18,501 bases of DNA from Actinomycetota bacterium (GTDB lineage: Bacteria; Actinomycetota; Acidimicrobiia; Acidimicrobiales; Microtrichaceae), in contig JADJBW010000028.1 of the NCBI GenBank assembly GCA_016703525.1, positions 1 to 18,501 of the forward strand. The letters are read 5' to 3'. Under the pieces are notes generated by a model. It was not told the origin of the DNA and searched no databases. It saw nothing but the letters and a program-made list of their open reading frames with translations. Made by a program: the position numbers and the translations under genes. Numbering within the stretch: the first letter of the stretch is position 1; every line of letters begins with the position of its first letter. Shown one piece after another: positions 8,225 through 17,129 of the stretch.

Positions 8225-9438
8225 TCAGAGCACGGCGCCCGAGTCCTTCATCTCGGAGATCCGGTCCCAGTCGTAGCCGAGGTCCATCAGCACGAGCTCG
8301 GTGTGCTCGCCGTGCTCGGGGGCGCTGCACCGAGATGGCGATCTCGTGAACTGCGCCGGGCTCGCGACGAGTTGCACGTCGTCGCCGTTGCCGGCCACCA
8401 TCGACGGCAGGTAGCCGTTGGCCTGCACCTGCACGTCGTCGTACAGCTCGTCGAGCGTCTGGAACGGGCTCCACACACCGTCGAACGTGGCGAGCGCGTC
8501 CTTCCAGTAGTCCAGCGGGTGCGCCCCGAAGGCCTCGTCGAGCCGGGCGATGCACTCCCCCGAGTTCTGCGCCCGGGCGGCCGCATCGGCAAACTTCGGG
8601 TCGGTCGCCATGTCGGGAACGCCGAGCCGTTCCACGAAGTCGGCCCAGTGCTTGTCGGACTGCAACAGGATCAGTGCGATGTGGCGGTCGTCCGCGGTTC
8701 GGTAGGTGCCGACGCCGGGATTCGGCGACTTCGTGCGGTCGCCCTGGGGGATCTTCGAGAAGCCGAACAGCTTCGAGGCGATGATCATCGGCGAGACCTG
8801 CCACATCGCGGTGGCGAGCAGCGACACATCGACCACGCTCGGCTCGCCGGTGCGTTCCCTCTTGAGCAGCGCCGCGGCGATCGCGCCGGCGATCGTCAGC
8901 CCGCCCATCACATCGCCGAAGGCCGGCGTCGGTTGCCCCGGCGGCCACCCCTCACGGTCGGGCATCGACACGCCCACGCCTCCACGCGCCCAGAACGACG
9001 CGCCGTCGTAGCCGCCCTTCGCGGCGTCGGGCCCGAGCGGCCCGGCGCCCGAGCCTCGGGCGATGATGAGGTTCGGGTTGACGGCGCGCAGGTCGTCCAC
9101 GTCGATCCCCAGCTTGGCGCGCACGTGCGGCAGGTAGTTCGTGAGGAACACGTCCGCCGTCCGACGAGCTTCATCAACACCTCACGCCCGTCGGCCGTCG
9201 CGAGGTCGATGCCCACCGATCGCTTGCCGCGGTTGGGCTGCTCGATCATGAAGTTCACGGCGCCCTTGCCGCCGGGCAGCAGCCCCGACGTGATCAACCC
9301 ACGCTGGGGGTCGCCGGTCTCGGGGTGCTCGACCTTGATGACGTCGGCCCCCCAGTCCACGAGCACCGAGCCTCCCGACGGCACGAACATCCAGCTCGCC
9401 ACCTCGATCACGCGAATTCCGTCCAACGGTCCTGACAC
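8225..9438 (-). CDS. CaiB/BaiF family (class III) CoA transferase 1, one frameshift
   Basis: This enzyme would transfer CoA between carboxylic acids or activate a catabolic intermediate. GTG 9438 (MSGPLDGIRVIEVASW) is preceded by AAGGAG at a six-base spacing. The N-terminal domain has VLVDWGADVIKVEHPETGDPQR and NRGKRSVGIDLATADGRE, standard for the family. One base is missing near 9170, between MKLV and TADVFLTNYLPHVR. The rest follows: GYDGASFWARGG, then the nucleophile region VVDVSLLATAMWQ with the catalytic Asp, then EHGEHTELVLMDLGYDWDRI and TGA at 8225-8227. A short stretch before EHGEHTE (about 8330-8350) fits the family less well and may hide a compensated indel pair. Repaired length is 404 residues, as expected. 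It lies 11 bp after the aldehyde dehydrogenase, in the same operon. Confidence 0.9.
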
Positions 9439-9449
9439 GTTGTGCTCCT

Positions 9450-10933
9450 TCAGTCGGCGGAGGCCGAGGGCCACCCGACGGTCTTGGTCTCGGTGAAGAT
9501 CTCGAGCCCTTCGAGGCCACACTGGCGCCCGACGCCCGACTGCTTGTAGCCGCCGAACGGGGCGTCTGCGCCATACCAGAGCCCGCCGTTTATGCCGAGG
9601 GTGCCGGTGCGGATGCGAGCGGCCACGCGCTTCGCCCGGTCGAGGTCGGTCGAGGTGATCATGCCCGACAGGCCATACGGGCTGTCGTTCGCGATCCGCA
9701 CGGCGTCGTCGTCGCCGTCGTGGGCGATCACCACCAGCACCGGGCCGAAGACCTCGTCGCGGGCGATCTCCATCGAGTTGTCGACGTCGGCCACCAGCGT
9801 GGGCTCCACGAAGTACCCGGTGGGCAGGTGCGCGGGGATGCCGCCGCCGCACACGATGCGCGCGCCGTCGAGTCGCGCCCGGTCGATGTAGCCGAGCACG
9901 CGCTCGCGTTGGCGGGCCGACACGAGCGGACCCATGAAGTTGACGCGCCGGTCGGGTCGCCGTAGGTCATCGCCGCGAACCCTTCGGCGCGTGTCGACCG
10001 CCTCGTCGCAGGCGACCGCGGCACGAGCAGCCGGGTCGGGATCGCGCAGCCCTGGCCGGCGTGGAAGCAGCAGCCGATCGCCGAGGCGGGAACGGCGCTG
10101 GCGATGTCCGCGTCGTCGAGCATCAGGTTCACCGACTTGCCGCCGAGCTCGAGGAACACCCGCTTCAACGTGGGCGGCCGCGCCATCACGCGCCTGCCGG
10201 TCGCCGTGGATCCGGTGAACGCCACCATGTCGACCAGCGGCGAGGTCGACAGCACCTCACCGACCAGGTGGTCCGACGAGGCGACGATGTTCACGACACC
10301 GGGCGGCAGATCGGTCCGCTCGGCGATGATCCGCCCGAGTCTCGTGGCGTTGAACGGCGTGTCGGGCGCGGGCTTGATCACGCACGTGTTGCCCATGGCC
10401 AACACGGGTCCGAGCTTGTTGAGGGTGATCTCGATCGGGAAGTTCCACGGCACGATCACGCCCACCACGCCGACGGGCTCCTTCCACACCTCGCGGTCGC
10501 TGAAGGCTCCCAGGCCGAAGGGATCGGCGGGGTCGAGCGAGCGGCGCCACGGAAACTCGTCGATCATCCGGGTGGGCCAGCGCAGCGCATCGGCCAGCGG
10601 CGTGTCGAGCTGCGGTCCGTACGTGGTGAGCACGGGGCAGCCGACCTCGGCCACGAGCTCCGAACGCAGGTCCTCGCGCTCGTCCTCTAGCGCCGCCTGC
10701 AGCTGTTCCAGGCAGCGACGCCGCAATGACCGGTCGGTCGACCAGTCGGTGTGGTCGAACGCGCGCCGGGCCGCGGCGATGGCGCGTTCCATGTCGGCGG
10801 CCGACGCATCGCCGACCAGGCCGAGCATTGCTCGGTGGCGGGGTTGACGTTCTCGAACGTCGCCGCCCTCGGCATCGACCAGTGCGCCGTCGATGAGCAA
10901 CCGATGCTCGCCGTGGGTTGACACGTCGGCCAT
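9450..10933 (-). CDS. NAD(P)-dependent aldehyde dehydrogenase, frameshifted
   Basis: This enzyme would oxidise an aldehyde to an acid or CoA-ready intermediate. ATG 10933 starts 3 nt after the crotonase 1 stop, implying translational coupling. Motifs in order are VPWNFPIEI, the cofactor loop VAFTGSTATGRRV, LELGGKS with the general-base Glu, and FHAGQGC with the nucleophilic Cys. These are followed by GYFVEPTLVADVDN, EVFGPVL and NDSPYGLSGMI. Two places are disturbed. A compensating indel pair near 10820-10865 garbles what should read TFENVNPATEQ, and several indels at about 9940-10035 break the frame between RLLVPRS and MGPLVSARQRERV. Net repaired length is 494 residues, typical of the superfamily. 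The catalytic residues are intact, so the gene is very probably functional. The substrate is not identifiable, although the neighbours suggest an aldehyde formed during side-chain or ring degradation. Confidence 0.9.
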
Positions 10934-10936
10934 CGC

Positions 10937-11737
10937 TCAGGCGCCGGGCGCGGCGCGCACCGACGACCTCGGCGGGCACGATCGGCGGCGCGTCCTTCCA
11001 CGACGCGACGCCGTCCTCGGGTCGTGCGGCCGGCCACCCGTCGTCGTGCATCTCCGCCCAGTGGGAGTGGTTGAGCTGGTGGAGCGTGAACGTTGCCTGC
11101 AACGCGTTGGTGAAGCCCTGGTTGTCGACGGTCTGGTTGACCGACTCCTTGATCATGAGCGCGGTCATGGTCGGCAGCTCCGCGATGCGGCGAGCGAAGT
11201 CGAGGGTGGAGTCGTCGAGCTCAGCTCGCGGGAACACCTTCGACACCATGCCCAGGCGATGCGCTCGTGGACATCGAGGCTGTCGCCGGTGAGCAGCAGC
11301 TCCTTGGCCTTGCGGGGGCCGAACTCCCATGGATGCCCGAAGTACTCGAGGCCACACATGCCGAGCCGAGTGCCGACCACGTCGGCGAAGACAACGTCGT
11401 CGGCGCCGATGATCAGGTCGCAACACCCATGAGCATGAGGCCCGCGGCGAAGACGGGGCCCTGCACCTGCGCCACGGTGATCTTGCGGAGGTTTCGCCAG
11501 CGCAGGGTGTTCTGGAAGTAGTAGTGCCACTCCTGCAGCATCCGCTTCTCCGCCGCCGGTGCCGCCCAGGATGACCACGCGACAGGTGTCGTCGGCCTCG
11601 GCCCGCAGGAACGCAGCGTCGAGCTCCACGAGCAGTCCCCGGTTCTGTGCGTTTCTGGCCTCGGGACGGTCGAGGAGGATGCGCACGATGCGCCCATCGT
11701 CGTGGGTCTCGTAGCGCAAGAACTCGTAGTCCGACAT
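10937..11737 (-). CDS. enoyl-CoA hydratase/isomerase family protein 1 (crotonase), frameshifted and apparently missing an internal segment
   Basis: This crotonase starts at ATG 11737 (MSDYEFLRYETHDDG), with GGGGA six bases upstream; an in-frame ATG at 11767 has less support. The N-terminus reads VRILLDRPEARNAQNRGLL, then RVVILGGTGG. It jumps immediately to EKRMLQEWHYYFQN at about 11545-11560, with a frame change. Close homologues, as I remember them, have some 25-35 residues between these points, including the oxyanion-hole FSSGHD-type motif. The rest is conserved across further indels near 11425 and 11260: VQGPVFAAGLMLM, DLIIGADDVVFADVVGTRLG, EYFGHPWEFGPRKAKELLLTGD, LGMVSKVFP and HQLNHSHWAEMHDDG. 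The stop is taken as TGA 10937-10939 after one more indel in the GC-rich tail (around 10945-10960). Without the missing part, hydratase activity would be doubtful. Confidence 0.82.
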
Positions 11738-11743
11738 CGGTGT

Positions 11744-11770
11744 CCCCGGTGGTGGTCCCCCGACCACCGG
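11744..11770. repeat. inverted repeat/hairpin in the gap between crotonase 2 and crotonase 1
   Basis: A seven-base perfect stem, GGTGGTC (11751-11757) and GACCACC (11762-11768), flanks a four-base loop. It can be extended by CCGG/CCGG with a small bulge. On the minus strand it sits just after the crotonase 2 stop and immediately upstream of the crotonase 1 ribosome binding site. There is no T-run, so it is not a classical intrinsic terminator. It could affect translation initiation or mRNA processing, or be a chance product of high GC. Confidence 0.35.
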
Positions 11771-11788
11771 CCAAACACGACGTGAGTG

Positions 11789-12786
11789 TCAGAATAGTTC
11801 GATCTCGTCGACCAGGCCCCACCGTCGCGCCGTCGCCGCGTCGATCGTGCGTCCCGTGGTTGCGAGCCACGCCGTGCGATGCCGACCCATCCGACGCACG
11901 AGACTGACCGTTCCGCCGGCGCCCGGGATCAGCCCAAGCCCCAACTCCGGCAGCACGAAGGTCGCATCGGGTGCGCGATCACGCGCCCGCGCACGCCGCC
12001 AGCTCCACCCCCGAACCTGCGCAGGGCCCCTGCATCCACACCGTCGTGCGGTGGCGCAGGCGCAGCAACCGCACCGCGATCGATCGTTCGAGGCGCACCA
12101 GGTGCGCGGATGCCGGGTCCGGCGCCGTGCCGAACTCGTCGAGGTCACCGCCGCTGCAGAAGCCGCGCCGTCGCCGCGCAGCTCGGAGGTGAAGGCCCGG
12201 GTCGGCCGCGACGATCGCGAGCGCCTCGGCCAGCTCGTCGCGCTGCGCCCGGTCGTGCGCATTGCGCCGGCCGGGGCGTTGCAGCGTCACGCTCAGCACG
12301 CCGCCGCGGCGCTCCATTCGCAGCCGTGGCGTCGGCGAGGAGACGCGAGCTCGCACCCGTCGATCCGCCCGCCAGGCACGATGCTCCGGCCCACCCGCAG
12401 CGCGGCGAACACCGCCGATTCGAGCTGGAGCCCCTCGGCGATGGTCGCGATTCCGCCCCGCGCAGCACCACCGCGAGCCTGCGGCGGCGGGAGGGGCGAC
12501 CGGGCGGTGGCCAACTCGATGTCGAGCTGCTCGCCGGCCTCGGCGATCTCCGCGTCGGCGAGCGGCGCAACCCCCGGCGCCGAGAGCGGACAGTCGGGTG
12601 TGGCCAGCACCATCGTCGGCACCAAGGCGAGCCGCTCGACAGCGGCATCGATCCGGCCGGAATCGGTGCTCGGCGGGGCCGACAGCAGCACCAGCTCGCC
12701 CGCCACGTCCGGTTCGGTCGGGGCGAGCAAACGGCGACCAGGTCATCCCCGACCGCACCGAGCGCCGCATCGGCGGACCGTACCAT
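11789..12786 (-). CDS. enoyl-CoA hydratase/isomerase family protein 2, with long N-terminal extension, frameshifted
   Basis: This crotonase has its catalytic core in the C-terminal half. The core reads RMERRGGVLSVTLQRPGRRNA, then FCSGGDLDEFG (oxyanion hole), MQGPCAGSGVELAA (first catalytic Glu) and LPELGLGLIPGAGGTVSL (second Glu). It ends VDEIELF with TGA at 11789-11791. Both glutamates are present, so a hydratase role is possible. About 150 residues precede the core, including LALVPTMVLATPDCPL and IAEGLQLESAVFAALRVG, the latter resembling helices normally found at the C-terminal end of a crotonase. ATG 12786 is the best start, but its ribosome binding site is weak. Frames change near 12730, 12330, 12195 and 12000. 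Repaired length is about 332 residues. Similar long forms occur in Actinobacteria as far as I recall. It is the first gene of the leftward operon, 51 bp before crotonase 1. Confidence 0.8.
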
Positions 12787-12887
12787 GCCAAGCTCGGCCC
12801 GTGACCTCGATCGTTCCGGGCGCCGACGCGCCGCCCCACACTGGGCCGACCGGCTCGCCCGAGCGACTGCGAGTTGGGGGCGTTGAG

Positions 12888-13853
12888 GTGCGGGTCAACC
12901 CGTTCGAGCTCATCGACCAGCGGGCCCGGCCGGTCGCGCGGTTTTGGCACCCACCGGCTGGGGCTGGGGGCGGGTGAGCTGCGGCGGCGCAACCCGTCTC
13001 GTCCGGTGCCGCGGCGGGGTCGCCGTGTCGCTCGCCCGGGCGTGCGACGTCGAGGCGGTCACGCATGGATCGCACTGCTCGGCACCGCCTCCCCCGCATC
13101 GGATTTGGCGGAGGCGCTGGCCGCGGCGGACGGCGCGACGATCGCGGCGACGGCCGAGCTCCTCGGCCTGCCGGTGGGCGTGCTCGCCGAGCGCGCCCAT
13201 CGCCGATCGCGGGTTGCCGTCCACGCCCTTCCCGATCGCCCCACGGCCGGCCGCCCGGAGCGGCACACGAGGGCCCATCCGCGTGGTCGACCTGCGCGCT
13301 GTGGGCGGCCCCTCTGCGGGCGTAATGCTGGGCGGGCCGGGGCCGAGGTGGTCAAGGTCGAATCACCACGGCGACCCGACGGCGCACGCCGCGGCGACCC
13401 CGCTTCTTCCGATCGCTGAACCGCCACAAGACCTCCCGGTCGGTCGACCTCGCCACCGAGGCCGGGCGGTCGCACCTTCGACGCTGCTGACCGGCGCCGA
13501 TGGTGATCGAGTCGAGCCGGGCGCCGCGGGCGCTCGCCCAGCTCGGGCTCGATGCCGAGAGTCGATCGCCCGCCCCTCCGGCCGACCCGCACGTGTGGGT
13601 GTCGATCACGGGCCACGGGCGGGCGTCCGGCCGCGGCCTTCGGCGACGACGCGGCGGGTCGCCGGCGGCCTAGTCGCCGCCACGGCCCCGGCGGCCCGTG
13701 CTTCCTGGGCGATGCCATCGCCGATCCGCTGAGCGGGATCGCCGCGGCGACCGCCGCCGCCGAACTCGTGGCCGCCGGACGGAGCGGGCCTCGTCGATGT
13801 GGCGACGGCCGGCGTCGCCGCCTCGCCGTTCCGCGCCGAGCACCATCGACCGA
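12888..13853 (+). CDS. CaiB/BaiF-like CoA transferase 2, unusual N-terminus, heavily frameshifted
   Basis: Reassembled from several frames, this reads GELxCGGATRLVRCRGGVAV, SLARACDVEAV, AALLGTASPASDLAEALAA and LLGLPVGVLAERA. The central part follows: CGRxAGRAGAEVVKVESPRR and PDGARRGDP, a typical CaiB substrate/CoA loop. Next come KTSRSVDLATEAGR, MVIESSRARALAQLGLDAES, HVWVSITGHGR, FGDDAA, GPCFLGDAIADPLSGIAA, and LVDVATAGVAASPF, which may carry the nucleophilic Asp. This matches a CoA transferase subgroup with a shortened, divergent first domain rather than the canonical form seen at 8225-9438. At least six indels lie between 12960 and 13800. The start is uncertain: GTG 12888 has a G-rich ribosome binding site, while in-frame GTG 12801 has none and would leave only 14 bp to the divergent crotonase 2. 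The stop is lost in errors near the next start. Confidence 0.72.
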
Positions 13854-15260
13854 TGCACCGCCGACGACAGTCGTCGACGCGACGCTGCCGGGAACGACCG
13901 TTCCCGGGGTCGGCCGAGCGGCGCCGACGTGCGGATCGAACACGGCCGCGTCGCCGCGATCGCGGCGCACCTCGACCGCAGCGACACCGACGTGACCGAC
14001 GCACGCGGCGGCCTGCTGATCCCGGGCCTGCACGACCATCACCTGCACCTCCTCGCGATGGCGGCGACGCGCTGGTCGCTCGACGTGTCGGCCGCCGCCG
14101 ACGGCGCTGCGTTCGACGCGGCGGTCCGAGCAGCCAGCTCGACAGCGGCGCCGACCGACTCGCCGTTCGAATCGCCGGGGTGGCTGCGCATCGTCGGCTA
14201 CGACGAGCGCCTCGGCCCGCTGGATCGCGACCGACTCGACCGGCTCGCGCCGCATCGGCCGGTGCGGGTCCAACACCGCTCGGGCGCCGCCTGGATGCTC
14301 AACGGCGAGGCACAGCGCCTGACCGAGCCCGGCCCAGGCATCGGGCCGGGTCTTCCGCGATGACGATGCCCTGGGCGCGCTGGCGTGACAACCGGGGCGA
14401 CGACCTCGCGCCTGGCTGCGCCAGGTCTCGACCTCCCTCGCGCCGATGGGCGTCACCGGCGTGACCGACGCGACCCCTTCGCCGATCCGAGCGCGTTCGA
14501 CGCTGCTGGCCGCCGCGGCGCAGCGGCGACATCTCCCAACGGGTCACGGTCACCGGCGGACCGGCGCTGTCGCGACCCCAGGCGCCCGCCGGCGCTAGAG
14601 CGGGCCCCGGTCAAGCTCGTCGTGCGCGACGACGCTTCCCTCGCCCGACGAGCTCGCGATGCACATCGGCGCCGCGCACCGAGCGAGCCGGTGCGTCGCC
14701 GTCCACTGCGTGACGGCGGGCGGCCGTGGTCGCGCTCGCGGCGTGGCGTGCGGCCGGCCACCCCGGCGACCGGATCGAGCACGGGTCGGTCCTGCCGTCG
14801 GAACTGATCGACGACCCCGCCGGCTCGGGCTGACCGTCGTGACCCAGCCGGCGTTCGTGGCCGCCCGCGGCGACCGCTACCTCGCCGACGTCGACCCCGA
14901 CGACATCGCGCACCTCTACCGGTGCGGGTCGCTCATGGCGGCGGGCGTCGGCGTGGGCGGCTCGACCGACGCGCCGTACGGGCCGGGCGACCCGTGGCAG
15001 GCCATGCGCGCCGCTACCACGCGCACCACGCGATCGGGCGCGGTGTTGGGCCACGCCGAGCGCGTCACTCCGGGCGTCGCGCTCGACCTCTTCCTCACCT
15101 CGCCGTCGGACCCCGGCGGTCGGCCGCGCCGAGTCGCCGTCGGCGCCGTCGCGGATCTGTGCCTGCTCGATGCACCCGAGGCAGCGGCGTTCGCCGACCT
15201 CGACAGCGCACGCGCCGCAGCTGGATCGACTGCCGGGCGGTCGTTCACGGCGACGGCTGA
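13853..15260 (+). CDS. amidohydrolase-3 family metal-dependent hydrolase (YtcJ/NfdA-like), heavily frameshifted
   Basis: This would hydrolyse an amide, urea or similar bond using a metal site. Reassembled, the N-terminus reads TTVVDATLPG, VRIEHGRVAAIAAHLDRSD and the metal motif GLLIPGLHDHHLHLLAM (HxH, about 14019-14060). These are followed by GWLRIVGYDER, VRVQHRSGAAWMLN and VTGVTDATPFADPSAF. Next are VKLVVRDD (candidate metal-bridging Lys), CVAVHCVTA, DRIEHGSVLPSELIDD, VVTQPAFVAARGDRYL and GGSTDAPYGPGDPWQAMRA with the late Asp. It ends DCRAVVHGDG with TGA at 15258-15260. So all expected metal-site residues survive in one frame or another. Breaks fall near 13920, 14345-14400, 14500-14560, 14640, 14730, 14810 and 15225. 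ATG 13853 is the likely start, needing one early indel. Repaired length is about 469 residues, normal for the family. It follows CoA transferase 2 directly. Confidence 0.82.
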
Positions 15261-15301
15261 CCGGCAGACCGATACGGTCCCACGCCGACGAAGGGGTCGT
15301 T

Positions 15302-16285
15302 GTGTCGGATTTCTCCGCGGGGTGCCTCACCCGCGACAGAGGACGGTCACCAACAGGTCCGTTGGGCCGCGCTTGACGAGGGCCGACCTGATGGATGGCG
15401 ACGTCACCGTCGACGTCAGCCACACCACCATCAACGCATAAGGACGGGCTGGCGCTGACCGGGCGTCGCCCGGTCCGGCGCTGGCCGATGATCCCCGGTA
15501 TCGACTTCGCCGGGAACGTCCGCGAGTCAACACGGCGGGGATCGCCGTGGTGACCCCGCGTCGTGCTCCAACGGCTGGGGCGTCGGCGAAACCCATCTCG
15601 GCGGCTACTCCCAGCGTGCCCGCGTCCCCGGCGATTGGCTTGTCGGCTTGCCCGCCGCATTCAGCCCCGAACAGGCGATGGCCATCGGCACCGCGGGTAC
15701 ATGGCGATGCTGTGCGTGCTGTCGCTCGAACGCCACGGAGTGACCCCGGGGACGGACCGGTGCTCGTGACCGGCGCCGCGGCGGTCGTCGGCAGCATTGC
15801 GGGTCGCTCTGCTCGCCGCGGCCGGCCACGAGGTGATCGCCTCCACGGGGCGCACCGAGGAGGAACCGTATCTGCGCGGCTCGGCGCAGCGAGTGTGATC
15901 GACCGGGCCGAGCTCAGCGGCTGGCGGCCTCTGGCGAAGAACGCTGGGCGGCCGCCGTCGACTGTGTGGGGAGCCATACGCTCGCCAACGTGCTCGCCGG
16001 TACGCACTACGGCGGCACGGTCGCGTGCGGTCTCGCCCAAGGCATGGACCTGCCGTCGTCGGTCGCGCCGTTCATCCTTGCGGCGTCACGCTCGCCGGCG
16101 TCGACAGCGTGATGGCCCCGGCGCCGCGGCCGCACGAGGCGTGGGAGCGGCTGGCAACCGACCTCGACGCCGGGGCGCTCGCCGCAACGACGGTCCGCCC
16201 GCTGGCCGAGGCGCCCGACATCGCTCCCGACCCGCTCGCCGGCCGGGTACGCGGCCGCGTCGTGTTCGTCGTTCCACAGGACTGA
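15302..16285 (+). CDS. acrylyl-CoA reductase-like MDR oxidoreductase (AcuI/YhdH family), heavily frameshifted
   Basis: This is an NADPH-dependent, zinc-free medium-chain reductase that would reduce acryloyl-CoA or a related enoyl-CoA/enone. GTG 15302 is preceded by AAGGGG at a five-base spacing. Across frames it reads MSDFSA, VTRDEDGHQQVRWAALDE, DLMDGDVTVDVSHTTIN, KDGLALTGR, PMIPGIDFAG, NGWGVGETHLGGYSQRARV and PGDWLVxLPAAFSPEQAMAI. These are followed by LERHGVTPGDGPVLVTGAA (cofactor loop), HEVIASTGRTEEE, VIDRAELSG, LANVLAGTHYGGTVA, GLAQGMDLPSSVAPFIL and GVTLAGVDSVMAP. It ends LAGRVRGRVVFVV with TGA at 16283-16285. The span corresponds to about 327 residues, matching the roughly 325 of E. coli YhdH, which argues that the many breaks are small sequencing indels. 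The next ribosome binding site immediately follows the stop. The AcuI-like family call is firm; the exact substrate is not. Confidence 0.85.
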
Positions 16286-16295
16286 GGAGGTCACC

Positions 16296-17106
16296 ATGTT
16301 CGATCCGTCCGGTCGCCGGGTGCTCATCACCGGCGCGCCGTCGGGGCTCGGAGCGGCGCTCGCCATGGGACTCGCCGAGCAGGGCGCGGTGATCGGGCTG
16401 GCCGCTCGCCGCCCCGACCGACTCGACGCAGTGCTTGCCGAGGTACGCCGCCACTCCCCCGACAGCCGCGCCTGGGGTAGGCTCGACCTCGCCGACCTCG
16501 ACGGGATCGACGCCTTCGCCCACACCGCGTCGACGACCTCGGCGGGCTGGACGTGCTGGTGAACAACGCCGGCATCCCGGAAACGCCGCTGGGCGTGGAA
16601 TCACCGGCCGGACGAGATCGCCGACGTGCTGCGCATCAACCTGGAATCGCCCATCCGGCTGACCACGGCGTTACTCGGCGACCTCGCGGCGAGCAACGGT
16701 CACGCGGTGTTCATCGGGTCGGTCGCCGCGCTCTCGCACCGCCGAACGAGGCGGTGTACTCGGCGTCGAAGGGCGGCGGATCACCGCGCACGCGGAGGGA
16801 CTGCCGGGTCGATCTCGGCGTGGCCGGGTGCCCGGTCGGCGTGCACGTCGTGCAGCCGGGCGTGCTCGCCACGGAGCTGTTCGAACTCCCCGACAACGAT
16901 CCGTCGCTGTCCGACATCGAGCCGCTGCCGCCGGCCGCGATCGTCGATGCGGTGCTGGGTGTCCCTGGCGAGCGGCGCAACCGAAGCGTTCGTGCCGGGG
17001 TGGTTCCGGACCTCCCGGCGGTGAAGGCCGGCAACCTCCGACGGATTCCTGCGGGGGCCGTGGAGTACACCACCGGGCGGATCGAGACCCTCGGCATCGC
17101 CCCGCC
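16296..17106 (+). CDS. short-chain dehydrogenase/reductase 2, frameshifted, 3' end unresolved
   Basis: This is a classical SDR. ATG 16296 follows a GGAGG at 16286-16290, directly after the upstream stop. It reads RRVLITGAPSGLGAALAMGL (cofactor loop), then LAARRPDRLDAVLAEV and a frame change near 16525. LDVLVNNAGIPETPLGV, INLESPIRLTTALLGDLA and HAVFIGSVAALSH (catalytic Ser) follow, and then EAVYSASK (catalytic Tyr/Lys, about 16753-16775). Further breaks follow near 16740, 16775 and 16965. The tail reads GVHVVQPGVLATELFEL, EAFVPGWF, AVKAGN and GAVEYTTGRIETLGIAPP. No in-frame stop is found where the protein should end, so the end given is an estimate from family length (about 270 residues). The gene converges on the ferredoxin gene. 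SDR 1 in this window belongs to a different subgroup, so the two probably act on different alcohols. Confidence 0.78.
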
Positions 17107-17129
17107 CGGAGCCGCCCACCTGGGTGGGC

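Noticed and set aside
7033..9496. Long plus-strand frames opposite the acyltransferase and CoA transferase 1
   Set aside because: The minus-strand products carry clear family motifs; the plus-strand translations are low-complexity and motif-free.
9641..9660. Short direct repeat (GGTCGAGGTCGGTCGAGGT-like)
   Set aside because: It falls inside the aldehyde dehydrogenase coding sequence, reflecting codon choice; there are only two copies and no sign of a mobile element or array.
12801..12887. Start of CoA transferase 2 at GTG 12801
   Set aside because: No ribosome binding site precedes it, it would sit 14 bp from a divergent start codon, and the added residues match nothing recognised; it is kept only as an alternative.
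15457..15475. Perfect inverted repeat (8-bp arms, 3-nt loop)
   Set aside because: It lies inside the AcuI-like coding sequence, over the residues after LTGR, has no T-run and is easily explained by coding sequence in GC-rich DNA.
13059..15660. Long minus-strand frames at 13059-14456 and 14611-15660
   Set aside because: They lie opposite CoA transferase 2, the amidohydrolase and the AcuI-like gene. They stay open because of base composition, while the true genes are split by indels and so look shorter.
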